Source: Bacteroidales bacterium (GTDB lineage: Bacteria; Bacteroidota; Bacteroidia; Bacteroidales; P3). Taken from it: 64,000 bases of DNA. The stretch lies in contig JAFSPS010000011.1 of NCBI GenBank assembly GCA_017451385.1, positions 1-64,000 of the forward strand, in the 5' to 3' direction. The translations under genes were made by a program, and so were the position numbers. Every line of letters begins with the position of its first letter. Positions within the stretch are counted from its first letter, which is position 1. Of the stretch, positions 35,547-44,216 are shown in pieces. Under the pieces are notes generated by a model, which was not told the DNA's origin, made no database searches, and worked only from the letters and a program-made list of their open reading frames with translations.

Positions 35547-35648
35547 GTCGGTTGTAAGTGTTGAACTGATGCCGGTGAGAGGGTTTGTCCTTGGTGGACA
35601 AATAGAATACAAGTCGGTTGTAGGTGTTGAACTGATGCCGGTGAGAGG
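35547..35648 (+). repeat. Two copies of a 36-base repeat with a 30-base spacer
   Basis: Copy 1 (35547-35582) starts GTCGGTTGTAAGTG and copy 2 (35613-35648) starts GTCGGTTGTAGGTG; both continue TTGAACTGATGCCGGTG and AGAGG. They differ at one position. The 30-base spacer includes a hairpin (TTTGTCC, 5-base loop, GGACAAA). No third copy is visible at the same period on either side. The lengths are CRISPR-like, but no cas gene is present, and the copy number is two. Confidence 0.8.
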
Positions 35649-35699
35649 TTGTATGATGAAAAAATGTCTTGCATAAGCAGTATATTGTAATAACAAAAC

Positions 35700-36701
35700 A
35701 TGAATAGCAATTTTGTAGATTACGTCAAGATTTTTGTTCGTTCAGGCAAGGGCGGTGCTGGGTCGGCGCACCTGCTACGCGTCAAGTATAATGCTAAGGC
35801 GGGTCCTGATGGTGGCGACGGCGGGCGCGGCGGCCATGTCATCCTGCGTGGCAGCACGCAGCGATGGACGCTGCTGCATCTGAAATATACCAAGCATATC
35901 TTTGCTGAGAATGGTCAGAACGGGGGCGAGAACCTGTGTACAGGGCGTCAGGGTAGCGACCAGATTATCGAGGTGCCGTTGGGCTGTGTTTGTCGCGATG
36001 CCGAAAGCGGCGAGGTGCTGGGCGAGGTAACGGAAGATGGGCAGGAACTGGTGGTGGCCAAAGGTGGACGCGGCGGATTAGGCAACGACCATTTCAAGTC
36101 GGCAACCAACCAGACACCGCGCTATGCGCAGCCGGGAGAACCTGCCGAGGAGCGCTGGGTTATCATAGAGCTTAAGATGCTTGCCGATGTGGGCTTGGTG
36201 GGATTTCCTAATGCTGGCAAGTCAACGTTGCTCAGCGTCGTGTCGGCAGCACGTCCGGAGATTGCCGATTATCCATTCACCACGCTGGTGCCTAACCTTG
36301 GCATGGTGAAATATCACGACGACCAGTCATTTTGCATTGCCGACATACCCGGCATTATCGAAGGGGCGAGTGATGGCAAGGGCTTGGGGCTGCGCTTTTT
36401 GCGTCATATAGAGCGTAATGCCGTATTGCTGTTTATGGTGAGCTGTGAACAGCTTGACATAGCACGCGAATACGAGATACTGCTTGGCGAGTTGCGTAAA
36501 TACAACCCAGAACTGATGGACAAGCAGCGTCTGCTGGCCATCACCAAATGCGACATGATGGACGACACGATGATGGAACAGTTGCAACAGCATTTGCCCT
36601 CAGATGTTGAGTGTATATTCATCAGTGCGGTGAGCGGAATGAATATGCAGAAACTGAAAGACCGCCTGTTTGCTATGATAAACGGCTCTGACAATCGGTA
36701 A
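35700..36701 (+). CDS. obgE: GTPase ObgE
   Basis: A 333-residue ribosome-linked GTPase. The Gly-rich Obg fold ([27 protein letters not shown]) fills residues 1-160. The G domain shows [12 protein letters not shown] near 167, [16 protein letters not shown] near 212, TKCD near 281, and SAVSGMN. There is no C-terminal OCT domain. It follows adk and precedes a PAP2 phosphatase gene by 20 bases. Confidence 0.95.
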   Translation: MNSNFVDYVKIFVRSGKGGAGSAHLLRVKYNAKAGPDGGDGGRGGHVILRGSTQRWTLLHLKYTKHIFAENGQNGGENLCTGRQGSDQIIEVPLGCVCRDAESGEVLGEVTEDGQELVVAKGGRGGLGNDHFKSATNQTPRYAQPGEPAEERWVIIELKMLADVGLVGFPNAGKSTLLSVVSAARPEIADYPFTTLVPNLGMVKYHDDQSFCIADIPGIIEGASDGKGLGLRFLRHIERNAVLLFMVSCEQLDIAREYEILLGELRKYNPELMDKQRLLAITKCDMMDDTMMEQLQQHLPSDVECIFISAVSGMNMQKLKDRLFAMINGSDNR

Positions 36702-36721
36702 ATTAAAATACATATCACGTC

Positions 36722-37345
36722 ATGCAGTATCTCCTTGACCTCGACACACGGTTGTTTCGTTGGATAAATGGCCATTACAATGATGGTATGGACTGGAGCA
36801 TGTGGGTGCTGTCGCAACACTGGGCTTTTGCTGTTGTAATAGTGCTGCTGTTTGTGCTGCTCACCATGCGGCGCGAGCCGCGTAGCTGGTGGGTTGTAGG
36901 CATAGGCATAGCGCTTTGTTTCCTTTTCAGCGACCGCATCTCCGTCATGTGTTTCAAGGATGTGGTGTGCCGTCTGCGGCCCTGTCATGCGTTGGAGGGG
37001 GTGCGCATGTTTCGCACGCACTGTGGTGGGCAGTACGGCTTTGTGTCGTCGCATGCCGCCAATGTCTTTGCGTTGGCCATGTACTTTGCTCTTCGTTATC
37101 GTCGGCGTGGCGGTGTTGTTGTGGCAACGGGACTGCAAGGTTGGTGGCATCGTTACGGTGTGACTGTGGTAGTTATGTTGTGGGCTGTGGCAGTGTGCTA
37201 CAGCCGTGTCTATCTCGGCAAGCACTATCCGGGCGACTGTCTTGTTGGTGCTATTGTGGGGCTGGCTATGGGGGCGCTGGTGTTCTACATCCTCGAACGC
37301 CTGCCGTGGACACGCAGCACTCGGACAAACAAGACAAAACAATGA
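36722..37345 (+). CDS. PAP2-family lipid phosphatase
   Basis: A 207-residue integral membrane protein with about five segments. The three PAP2 motifs are present: KDVVCRLRP near residue 80 (KX6RP), SSHAANVF near residue 111 (PSGH-like), and SRVYLGKHYPGDCLVG near residue 161. Such enzymes remove phosphate from lipids such as undecaprenyl pyrophosphate, lipid A or phosphatidates; which one cannot be said. It overlaps the following 61-residue gene by four bases (ATGA). Confidence 0.88.
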   Translation: MQYLLDLDTRLFRWINGHYNDGMDWSMWVLSQHWAFAVVIVLLFVLLTMRREPRSWWVVGIGIALCFLFSDRISVMCFKDVVCRLRPCHALEGVRMFRTHCGGQYGFVSSHAANVFALAMYFALRYRRRGGVVVATGLQGWWHRYGVTVVVMLWAVAVCYSRVYLGKHYPGDCLVGAIVGLAMGALVFYILERLPWTRSTRTNKTKQ

Positions 37346-37527
37346 AGAAACTCGTAAAGAAAAAGAGAGGACGCAAGGTGCCTGATGGAATAATAGCGGC
37401 GCGTATTGCCATGCGAGATATGGAGCGTGAGACGCTGGGCGACGGATTCCATGCACGCACGCGTGCGGTGCGCAACAAGAAACGCTATTCCCGCAAGGCG
37501 AAGCATCCTAAAAGCGTTGAAGAATAG
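37342..37527 (+). CDS. Small basic protein of unknown function
   Basis: A 61-residue, strongly basic protein (about 22 Lys or Arg) starting MKKLVKKKRGRKVPDG, then IAARIAMRDMERETLGDG. The ATG overlaps the PAP2 stop (ATGA), which supports translation, because the frame would otherwise have no reason to be open there. High charge hints at nucleic acid or ribosome binding, but no family is recognised. It ends 123 bases before aroC. Confidence 0.6.
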   Translation: MKKLVKKKRGRKVPDGIIAARIAMRDMERETLGDGFHARTRAVRNKKRYSRKAKHPKSVEE

Positions 37528-37650
37528 CATTCGAATGCTGTATAGACGCATGTTGAATTGTCATCAAATATATATGTGGTTCCTATAAGTTGTGGTTAAG
37601 TTAACCACCCTTTGGTTTGGAAGGACTGAAAATCTGATATCGTCACTCAG

Positions 37651-38643
37651 ATGAACACTTTTGGCAATACATTTCGGTTTACCTCCTTTGGCGAGTCGCA
37701 TGGTGTGGCAATGGGAGGTGTTATTGACGGCTGTCCTGCGGGACTCGTAATAGATTATGCTTTGATAGATAGAGATTTGGCGCGTCGTCGTGGTGCGGAT
37801 GGTACGCTGACTACGGCACGCTGCGAGGCGGACAAGATAGAATGGTTGTCGGGCATCAAGGACGGCATAGCCCTCGGCACGCCCATATCCTTCATAATCC
37901 GCAATGGCGATGTGCATAGTGAGGACTATGACGCGCTGTCCGACTGCTATCGTGCCGGCCATGCCGACTACACCTATCAGAAGCGCTATGGCATTCGCGA
38001 CCATCGTGGTGGAGGACGTGCTTCGGGCCGCGAGACTGTGGCGCGTGTGGTGGCGGGAGCTATTGCTAAGATGGTGCTTGCACAACATTCTGTCAGCGTG
38101 AGTGCTACGGCGCAAACGCTGCCGCCGTCAGAGATGGAAGAAGAAGAGACCTATGGAGGTAGAGTGGAGTGTGTGGTCACGGGGCTCCCTGCTGGCGTGG
38201 GTAATCCTATCTTCGGCCGTCTCAACGCTATGCTTGCCTATGCCATGATGAGCATACCGTCGGCCATTGGCTTCGAGATGGGCATCGGAAGCAAGGCAAT
38301 GGCGATGACGGGGCGGGAATATGCCGACGCATGGCATTTTGATGATGCAGGAAATGCTGTAAAAGAACAAATCACAGAGACCAACCATTGTGGTGGTGTT
38401 CAGGGGGGCATTAGTAACGGCATGCCGGTGGTGTTCAGCGTTATGTTTCATCCCGTCGTGACGCAGATGGGAGAGAACTGTTGCCTCGGAGCTGACGGCA
38501 AGGCACGCGATGTTGTGATAGGCGGCAGGCACGACCGCTGCCATGTGATGCGGCTTCCCGTAGTGGTAGAGGCTATGGCTGCGCTGGTTGTGGCAGACCT
38601 GCTATGCGGCAGACCAACTGTATGCTTTGAAGAAGAGAAATGA
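37651..38643 (+). CDS. aroC: Chorismate synthase
   Basis: A 330-residue FMN-dependent enzyme that makes chorismate from EPSP, the last step of the shikimate pathway. Signatures are SFGESHGVAMGGVIDGCPAG at the start, HADYTYQKRYGIRDHRGGGRASGRET near residues 110-130 and GGVQGGISNGMPVVF near residue 250. The length is a little shorter than the 360 residues usual in enterobacteria but normal for this group. The next gene overlaps its stop by four bases (ATGA). Confidence 0.95.
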   Translation: MNTFGNTFRFTSFGESHGVAMGGVIDGCPAGLVIDYALIDRDLARRRGADGTLTTARCEADKIEWLSGIKDGIALGTPISFIIRNGDVHSEDYDALSDCYRAGHADYTYQKRYGIRDHRGGGRASGRETVARVVAGAIAKMVLAQHSVSVSATAQTLPPSEMEEEETYGGRVECVVTGLPAGVGNPIFGRLNAMLAYAMMSIPSAIGFEMGIGSKAMAMTGREYADAWHFDDAGNAVKEQITETNHCGGVQGGISNGMPVVFSVMFHPVVTQMGENCCLGADGKARDVVIGGRHDRCHVMRLPVVVEAMAALVVADLLCGRPTVCFEEEK

Positions 38644-39227
38644 TATATATAGAAACAGAGATAGGGCAGATAGACCTCGGCGAGGCCTTGGGCATGGTGA
38701 GCGAGCAACGTCGCCAATATGCTTTGAGCTACAGTAGTGAGCACGACCAACGACTCTCGCTGGCCGCATACCTTCTGCTACAGCGCGCTCTCAAGGCTGA
38801 GTATGGCATCATCGAGCAACCGATATTCTCGTACGGCGAGCATGGCAAGCCGATGCTTGTAGGCCATAGCGACATCTTTTTCAGTCTGAGCCATTGCCGT
38901 GATGCTGTGGCCTGTGTGATTGCTTCCGACCCTGTAGGTATTGATATAGAGAGCTTAAGCCGCTATAAAGAAAGGGTGGCGGCGAGGGTGATGAATGATG
39001 ACGAGCAACGGCATATAGCATCGTCGTCGGAGCCTTCGTTGGCCTTCATGCGTCTGTGGACCATGAAAGAGAGCCTGTTGAAGATGACTGGCGAAGGGAT
39101 AACTACCGACCTGCGCAAAGTGCTGAGTGTTAATGCAGAGAAGTGTCGTTTTGAGACGATGGTCTATCCCAATTTTGTATGTTCAGTATGCTTTTCGGTA
39201 GCCCATAAGTCAAACTTTTTTGGTTGA
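38640..39227 (+). CDS. 4'-phosphopantetheinyl transferase family protein
   Basis: A 195-residue enzyme that transfers the phosphopantetheine arm from CoA to a carrier protein. The motifs are FSLSHCRDAVACVI near residue 80, VGIDIE near 99, and LWTMKESLLKMTGEG near 139, which provide the magnesium ligands. The start overlaps the aroC stop. Its carrier protein is not seen nearby. A consensus promoter for the next gene lies just before its end. Confidence 0.88.
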   Translation: MIYIETEIGQIDLGEALGMVSEQRRQYALSYSSEHDQRLSLAAYLLLQRALKAEYGIIEQPIFSYGEHGKPMLVGHSDIFFSLSHCRDAVACVIASDPVGIDIESLSRYKERVAARVMNDDEQRHIASSSEPSLAFMRLWTMKESLLKMTGEGITTDLRKVLSVNAEKCRFETMVYPNFVCSVCFSVAHKSNFFG

Positions 39228-39250
39228 TAATTAAGAATTTATTATCTTTG
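39219..39250 (+). promoter_or_regulatory. Promoter for the DUF4369 lipoprotein
   Basis: TTTG (39219-39222), 20 bases, then TATCTTTG (39243-39250) followed by C. This is a full consensus match, and its first box overlaps the last codons of the phosphopantetheinyl transferase gene. Confidence 0.75.
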
Positions 39251-39326
39251 CAGACACATCTGCGTTAGTACGCGTTGAACAAATAGGGGACACGGATGCC
39301 ATCTCATGATTGAATATAAAAGCACT

Positions 39327-40130
39327 ATGATAAAGAATATACAACACCTACTCTTGCTGGCGACGATAGTTGTTGCCTTTGTAGGATGCAATAGTAAAGA
39401 TTTCACTATAGTAGGCCAGCTGAATGGTGGAGCGAACAAGACTATATACATAGAAGAGCTTACGCCCAATGGACCACTATTTATCGACAGCATACGTCTC
39501 GACAAGAACGGGCATTTCAAGTTCAGTTACGAAATGCCCTATCAGTCGTTCTATAACCTTCACACGTCGCCGACATTCTATGTCATGCTGCTGCCGGAGA
39601 ATGGCGAGAAGATAGAGATAACGGGCGATTACGACCATCTGGAGACCAGCTACGAGGTGCGAGGGTCGGCAGGCAGCATTCTGCTCTGGCAGCTACAGGC
39701 TTATGGCAACGACGGCAACGAGCGGCTGAAAGAGGTAGTGGCTAAGGACCAAGAGAATCAGCGTCTCTATGGTGTTGAGAGTGCTGATTATCGTAAGGCT
39801 AAAGAATTGACGGACAGCTTGTATTTCGATATCTATACCGACCAGTCCAGCTATGTGAAGCAGTTTATAGAGGAGCATCGCGGTTCGCTCGCCACGATGA
39901 TTGCGCTCTATAAGCCTCTGGGGCGAGACCATGCCTTGATAGACATCAATCGCGACCCCTCGTTGCTCTACTACTACGACGAGGTGCTTGATGGATTGGA
40001 AGAATCGTTGCCGGATAACCCTCACACACTGCATTTCAAAAATTCCGTGGCACATCTGCATCATCGCTACGAGGTCTATCAGCAACGGCAGCAGATGGAA
40101 AACCAAGCTGTTATCACTATGGGCGAATAA
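39327..40130 (+). CDS. DUF4369 domain lipoprotein
   Basis: A 267-residue lipoprotein (VAFVGC). Residues 20-120 have the DUF4369 pattern (FTIVGQLNGGANKTIYIEEL, LDKNGHFKFSY, GEKIEITGDY). In many Bacteroidetes proteins this domain precedes a thioredoxin-like domain, but here no such domain follows, and the tail is helical and charged. The start at 39327 fits the signal peptide better than the ATG at 39306. lpxH starts five bases after its stop. Confidence 0.8.
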   Translation: MIKNIQHLLLLATIVVAFVGCNSKDFTIVGQLNGGANKTIYIEELTPNGPLFIDSIRLDKNGHFKFSYEMPYQSFYNLHTSPTFYVMLLPENGEKIEITGDYDHLETSYEVRGSAGSILLWQLQAYGNDGNERLKEVVAKDQENQRLYGVESADYRKAKELTDSLYFDIYTDQSSYVKQFIEEHRGSLATMIALYKPLGRDHALIDINRDPSLLYYYDEVLDGLEESLPDNPHTLHFKNSVAHLHHRYEVYQQRQQMENQAVITMGE

Positions 40131-40134
40131 AAAA

Positions 40135-40908
40135 ATGAGTGGCAGCCTCATGCGCGACAAGATATATTTTATAACCGATTCCCACTTGGGTATTGATGAA
40201 GCTTCTCTCCAGCGCGAGCGTCAGCTATGCGCCCTGCTGGACGAAATAAAAGACGAAGCGCGCATGGTGGTATTCTTGGGCGACATATTCGACTTTTGGT
40301 TTACCTATCGTCATGTAGTGCCGCGCGGCATGATACGTCTCTTGGGACGTATGGCGCAGATGGCGGACGACGGCGTGGAGCTGCATTTCTTCATCGGCAA
40401 CCATGATATGTGGCTGTTCGACTATCTTACGTCGCAGATGAAAATCACCATGCATGACGCGCCTGCCATGATAGAGTATGATGGTAAACGTTTCCTCATG
40501 GGGCATGGCGACGGATTGGGACATACAGACCCCAAATACGACCGTCTGAAACGTATCTTCCGCAGCAGACTCAACCAGAGGTTGCTTGCTCTCGTTCCTA
40601 CACGTCTAACCTTCGGCATAGCCAACGCATGGAGTCATCGCAGCCGTCGGTCGCATGGAGCGGAGTGCTATAGCTATCAAGGGGATGCCAAAGAGGGTAT
40701 AGTGGTTTATTGCCGACAGCAGCTGGCAAGTCAGCAGATAGACTACTGCGTTTTTGGGCATCGCCATACGCCGCTGGTGCGTACCATAGCCGTTGAGGGA
40801 GGCAGCAGCTCTCTGTATGTCAACGTTGGCGACTGGCTGGTGCATCGCAATTATGCAGTCTATAGCCCTACCGAAGGCTTGATACTGAGAGACTATGAGG
40901 CAGAGTAG
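40135..40908 (+). CDS. lpxH: UDP-2,3-diacylglucosamine diphosphatase LpxH
   Basis: A 257-residue metallophosphoesterase of lipid A synthesis. It has DSHLG at residues 15-19, FLGDIFDFWF near 45, FFIGNHDMW near 87, GHGDG near 122 and FGHRHTP near 207, as expected for the dimetal centre. It removes UMP from UDP-2,3-diacylglucosamine to give lipid X. The ATG at 40135 is chosen because it follows the preceding stop by five bases; the longer upstream frame is inside the DUF4369 gene. Confidence 0.9.
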   Translation: MSGSLMRDKIYFITDSHLGIDEASLQRERQLCALLDEIKDEARMVVFLGDIFDFWFTYRHVVPRGMIRLLGRMAQMADDGVELHFFIGNHDMWLFDYLTSQMKITMHDAPAMIEYDGKRFLMGHGDGLGHTDPKYDRLKRIFRSRLNQRLLALVPTRLTFGIANAWSHRSRRSHGAECYSYQGDAKEGIVVYCRQQLASQQIDYCVFGHRHTPLVRTIAVEGGSSSLYVNVGDWLVHRNYAVYSPTEGLILRDYEAE

Positions 40909-41004
40909 GGTGTGGCGTATGGATGTGACGGACTTGTGGTGTAGAGATTAAAAAGTCCCTCCACAAACGCAGATAAACAATTAACCATAAACAACAAATA
41001 AATC

Positions 41005-42495
41005 ATGGATGCAGCATTATTAGGGTGGTCGCGTGCACAGTTTGCGATGACTGCCGCCTACCATTGGCTCTTTGTGCCGCTGACATTGGGGCTGGGTATC
41101 ATCATGGCCGTCATGGAGACACTCTATGTGGTCAAGAAAGACGATTTCTGGCGTCAGACAGCTAAATTCTGGCAGAAGATTTTTGGTATCAACTTCGCCG
41201 TGGGTGTGGCTACGGGTATCATCCTCGAATTTGAGTTTGGTACCAACTGGAGCAACTACTCGTGGTTTGTCGGCGACATCTTTGGTGCGCCTCTTGCCAT
41301 TGAGGGCATCCTCGCTTTCTTCATGGAGGCCACGTTCATGGCGGTGATGTATTTCGGATGGAAGAAGGTGAGCAAGGGCTTTCATCTTACATCTACATGG
41401 CTTACCGCTACAGGAGCAGCCATTTCGGCGTTGTGGATTCTTGTCGCCAACGGGTGGATGCAGCATCCTGTGGGTATGGCTTTCAATCCGGATACGGTGC
41501 GCAACGAGATGGTAGATTTCTGGGCTGTTGTCACCAACCCTGTGGCTGTAAGCAAGTTCTGTCATGCTGTCTCGAGTGGATGGGAGGTTGGTGGTGTCGT
41601 TGTTGTCGGCATCAGCTGCTGGTATCTGCTCAAGGATCGCGAGAGTCGTTTTGCGCGTCAGAGCATCCTTATAGGTTCTATCGTCGGCGTGCTGGGCACC
41701 TTCATGGTGATGTTCAGTGGCGACAAGTCGGCAGTTCATGTGGCTAAATATCAGCCTATGAAGCTTGCTGCTGTTGAGGGTCTGTATGATGGTGGTGCTC
41801 GGGCGCCATTCTCGATGGTGCCGGGGGTGGAGGTGCCGGGAATGCTCTCCATCCTTGCCACGCACGACATAGACGGCATAGTGCCAGGCATCAACGACAT
41901 TCTCGATGGCTATACCGACAATGAGGGGCGTACTTTCCCCTCTGTGGAGGAGCGTATAGCGCGTGGAAGGATAGCACTGGACGCTTTCCAGACCTATCGC
42001 CAGACGAAGGACACCAATGCCGCCCTTGCTGCCGAGGCACGCGCCGTGCTGGATGAGAATATGGAGCATTTTGGCTACGGCTATCTTGAGAGTGCCGAGG
42101 AGGCGGTGCCGCCGGTGATGCCAGTCTTCTGGTCGTTCCGTCTCATGATTGGTTTCGGCTCTTACTGCTTGCTGGTGTTGCTTGTGGCACTCTATCTGGC
42201 ATGGAAGGATAAGCTTGCTGGCAAGCGGTGGCTCTACTATGCGGCGTTTCTTGCCATACCGCTCATTTATATCGCTGGCGAATGTGGCTGGATGACGGCA
42301 GAGGTGGGACGCCAACCGTGGACCATAGAGGGCTTGCTGCCAGTGCGGGCCGCTGTGTCGGGCATCAGTGCCAGCAATGTAATTACTACGTTTTGGATTT
42401 TCGTTGCCATCTTCACGTTCTTCCTTGTGGTAGAGATGCGCATTTTGCTCAAAGCCATAAAAAAAGGACCTGAGATTGACGAGAAGAGAGTGTAA
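41005..42495 (+). CDS. cydA: Cytochrome bd ubiquinol oxidase subunit I
   Basis: A 496-residue membrane protein with about nine segments. The candidate heme ligand His20 lies in AYHWLFVPLTLG, and another His lies in FCHAVSSGWEVGG. GEGDKSAVH-like sequence appears as SGDKSAVHVAKYQP, and GRQPWTIEGLLP is near residue 435. The loop between is short, as in the bd class with a short Q-loop. It reduces oxygen with quinol and generates a proton gradient. An octamer array separates it from cydB. Confidence 0.94.
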   Translation: MDAALLGWSRAQFAMTAAYHWLFVPLTLGLGIIMAVMETLYVVKKDDFWRQTAKFWQKIFGINFAVGVATGIILEFEFGTNWSNYSWFVGDIFGAPLAIEGILAFFMEATFMAVMYFGWKKVSKGFHLTSTWLTATGAAISALWILVANGWMQHPVGMAFNPDTVRNEMVDFWAVVTNPVAVSKFCHAVSSGWEVGGVVVVGISCWYLLKDRESRFARQSILIGSIVGVLGTFMVMFSGDKSAVHVAKYQPMKLAAVEGLYDGGARAPFSMVPGVEVPGMLSILATHDIDGIVPGINDILDGYTDNEGRTFPSVEERIARGRIALDAFQTYRQTKDTNAALAAEARAVLDENMEHFGYGYLESAEEAVPPVMPVFWSFRLMIGFGSYCLLVLLVALYLAWKDKLAGKRWLYYAAFLAIPLIYIAGECGWMTAEVGRQPWTIEGLLPVRAAVSGISASNVITTFWIFVAIFTFFLVVEMRILLKAIKKGPEIDEKRV

Positions 42496-42498
42496 TGA

Positions 42499-42666
42499 GA
42501 TGTTTGGATATTAAGATTTTGAGATGTTAAGATGTTAAGATGTTAAGATGTTAAGATGTTAAGATGTTAAGATGTTAAGATTTTTAGATGTTAAGATTTT
42601 GAGATATTAAGATTTTGAGATGTTAAGATTTTGAGATAATGAGATATTAAGATTTCAAGATTGTGA
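42499..42666 (+). repeat. Octamer array of 21 units between cydA and cydB
   Basis: Twenty-one consecutive 8-base units lie in perfect register. Most are GATGTTAA, GATATTAA or GATTTTGA (consensus GAT, then A/G/T, T, T, A/G, A). Seven identical GATGTTAA units run without interruption from 42523 to 42578. The array begins four bases after the cydA stop and ends 38 before the cydB start. It contains stops in all frames and so cannot be coding. Confidence 0.95.
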
Positions 42667-42704
42667 GATAAGATTGTCAATCTGTAATAAAAAAATAACA
42701 TAAA

Positions 42705-43844
42705 ATGATAACATACGATTTTTTACAACAATATTGGTGGGTCATCATCTCGCTGCTTGGCGGACTCTTGGTGTTCCTGATGTTTGTGCAGGGCGGCAAC
42801 GCACAGATTTTCATGCTGGGGCGCGACGAGAGCGACCGAAGCCTGATAATCAACTCTACGGGGCGTAAATGGGAGTTCACCTTCACCACGCTCGTTACCT
42901 TCGGAGGAGCGTTCTTTGCCTCGTTTCCATTATTTTACAGCACCAGTTTTGGCGGAGCCTATTGGGTGTGGATACTCATCTTGCTCACCTTCGTGTTGCA
43001 GGCCGTCTCCTACGAGTTTCAGCATCGTAGCGAGCGTTATCGCACGCTCTTCCGCTGTTTCTTGGTTGCCAACGGCATGCTGGCACCTTTTCTTGTGGGT
43101 GCTGCGGTCTCCACGTTTTTCACGGGGAGTGATTTCAGTATCAACAAAGCCGCTATGGGCGAGCTAAATCCCGTAATCAGCCAGTGGGGCAACGGGTGGC
43201 ACGGACTGGAAGCCCTTGCCGATTATCGCAGCTGGATCTTCGGTCTGTTGGTTACAGCCCTTGCCATGACGCTCGGCCTGCTCTATATGCTTAACAATAT
43301 AGATGATAGCGACTTCTCTGTGCGCATCCGTCGTCGTCTGCGTTATGTGGCACTATGCTTTGTGGTGCTCTTCCTTGCTACGGTGGCGGTCATCATCACG
43401 ATGGATGGCTATGCTGTAGATGCAGAAGGTATGGTGACTATGGAGCAGTACAAGTATTTGCACAACCTGTTGCATAATCCTGCGACGCTCATTCTCTTTG
43501 TTGTAGGCGTGGTGCTCGTCTTGGCAGGCATAGGCATGGCGGTGTGGAGTACGCACTCCTACCGTTATGGAATATGGCCTGCCGGTTTTGGCACGGTGCT
43601 GACGGTCATGGCGTTATTCTTTCTCGTGGGCTTCAATGGCACTGCGTACTACCCCTCGTCGGCAGAGTTGCAGAGCTCGCTTACCCTTGCTAACAGTTGC
43701 TCGAGCGAGTTCACGCTGCGCACTATGGCATACGTCTCGCTGATAATACCTTTCGTGCTGGCATACATCGTCTATGCGTGGCGTTCTATAGACCGCAAGA
43801 AGATAACGCGCGACGAGTTGTCGTCTGTGGAAGAGAAGTATTAA
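42705..43844 (+). CDS. cydB: Cytochrome bd ubiquinol oxidase subunit II
   Basis: A 379-residue membrane protein of the CydB family with about eight segments. The N-terminus YWWVIISLLGGLLVFLMFVQGG and the segment NGWHGLEALADYRSWIFGL resemble CydB. It completes the bd oxidase with CydA, 209 bases upstream. Promoters were not seen between the genes, so cydB is probably transcribed through the octamer array. It is followed by a DUF4492 gene 14 bases later. Confidence 0.92.
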   Translation: MITYDFLQQYWWVIISLLGGLLVFLMFVQGGNAQIFMLGRDESDRSLIINSTGRKWEFTFTTLVTFGGAFFASFPLFYSTSFGGAYWVWILILLTFVLQAVSYEFQHRSERYRTLFRCFLVANGMLAPFLVGAAVSTFFTGSDFSINKAAMGELNPVISQWGNGWHGLEALADYRSWIFGLLVTALAMTLGLLYMLNNIDDSDFSVRIRRRLRYVALCFVVLFLATVAVIITMDGYAVDAEGMVTMEQYKYLHNLLHNPATLILFVVGVVLVLAGIGMAVWSTHSYRYGIWPAGFGTVLTVMALFFLVGFNGTAYYPSSAELQSSLTLANSCSSEFTLRTMAYVSLIIPFVLAYIVYAWRSIDRKKITRDELSSVEEKY

Positions 43845-43858
43845 ATGCTTTTGCAACG

Positions 43859-44077
43859 ATGAGTAAACTAAAAACTGTCTGGCAGTTCTATATTGATGGT
43901 TTCCGCTCCATGACATGGGGGCGGACGCTGTGGCTGCTGATTTTGCTAAAATTGTTCTTGCTCTTTGTAGTGTTGCGTCTTTTCTTCTTTCATCCCGTGC
44001 TCGAAGGTAAGGATGCAGCCCAAAGCAGTCAGTTTGTCGGCGAGAAACTGATAGAGAAAGGACAAGGCGAGAAGTGA
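43859..44077 (+). CDS. DUF4492 small membrane protein beside cydAB
   Basis: A 72-residue protein with one membrane segment (LLILLKLFLLFVVLRLFFF) and an N-terminal WQFYIDGFRSMTWGRTLW. Proteins of DUF4492 are found next to cydAB in Bacteroidetes. By analogy with CydX of E. coli, a small subunit of bd oxidase, it may help assembly; this is inference. The ATG is 14 bases after the cydB stop. Confidence 0.8.
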   Translation: MSKLKTVWQFYIDGFRSMTWGRTLWLLILLKLFLLFVVLRLFFFHPVLEGKDAAQSSQFVGEKLIEKGQGEK

Positions 44078-44167
44078 ACGATGTGCGATGGCACTGTAAA
44101 AACAGCAGATAACCGCAAAAGGATATGTAAAGAGCAAAAAAGTTTAGGTATAACATAAATAAAGCCA

Positions 44168-44200
44168 GCGACCACATATCGTAAAAAAAACGTATTTTTG
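44168..44200 (+). promoter_or_regulatory. Promoter-like block before ftsE, shared with lpdA
   Basis: GCGAC at 44168-44172, then TCG plus a run of eight A, then CGTATTTTTG ending at 44200. The -7 box TATTTTTG (44193-44200) fits TAnnTTTG. The same layout with one change in 22 bases lies at 61981-62013 upstream of lpdA. It is 17 bases before the ftsE ATG. Confidence 0.5.
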
Positions 44201-44216
44201 TAAAAAAAAATAAAGC

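Larger units (their letters stand above)
35389..35699. other. Intergenic region between adk and obgE with terminator and repeat
   Basis: A 311-base gap with no gene on the plus strand. It carries a terminator at 35407-35470 and two copies of a 36-base repeat at 35547-35648. The minus-strand open frames across it translate the repeat and have no support. Confidence 0.6.

Noticed and set aside
35324-35710. Minus-strand open frame across the adk-obgE gap with a duplicated segment
   Set aside because: The repeated peptide SPASVQHLQP is only the translation of the 36-base DNA repeat; it has no start signal and overlaps a terminator.
42499-42666. Possible CRISPR array between cydA and cydB
   Set aside because: The units are only eight bases and contiguous, with no spacers; it is a microsatellite.
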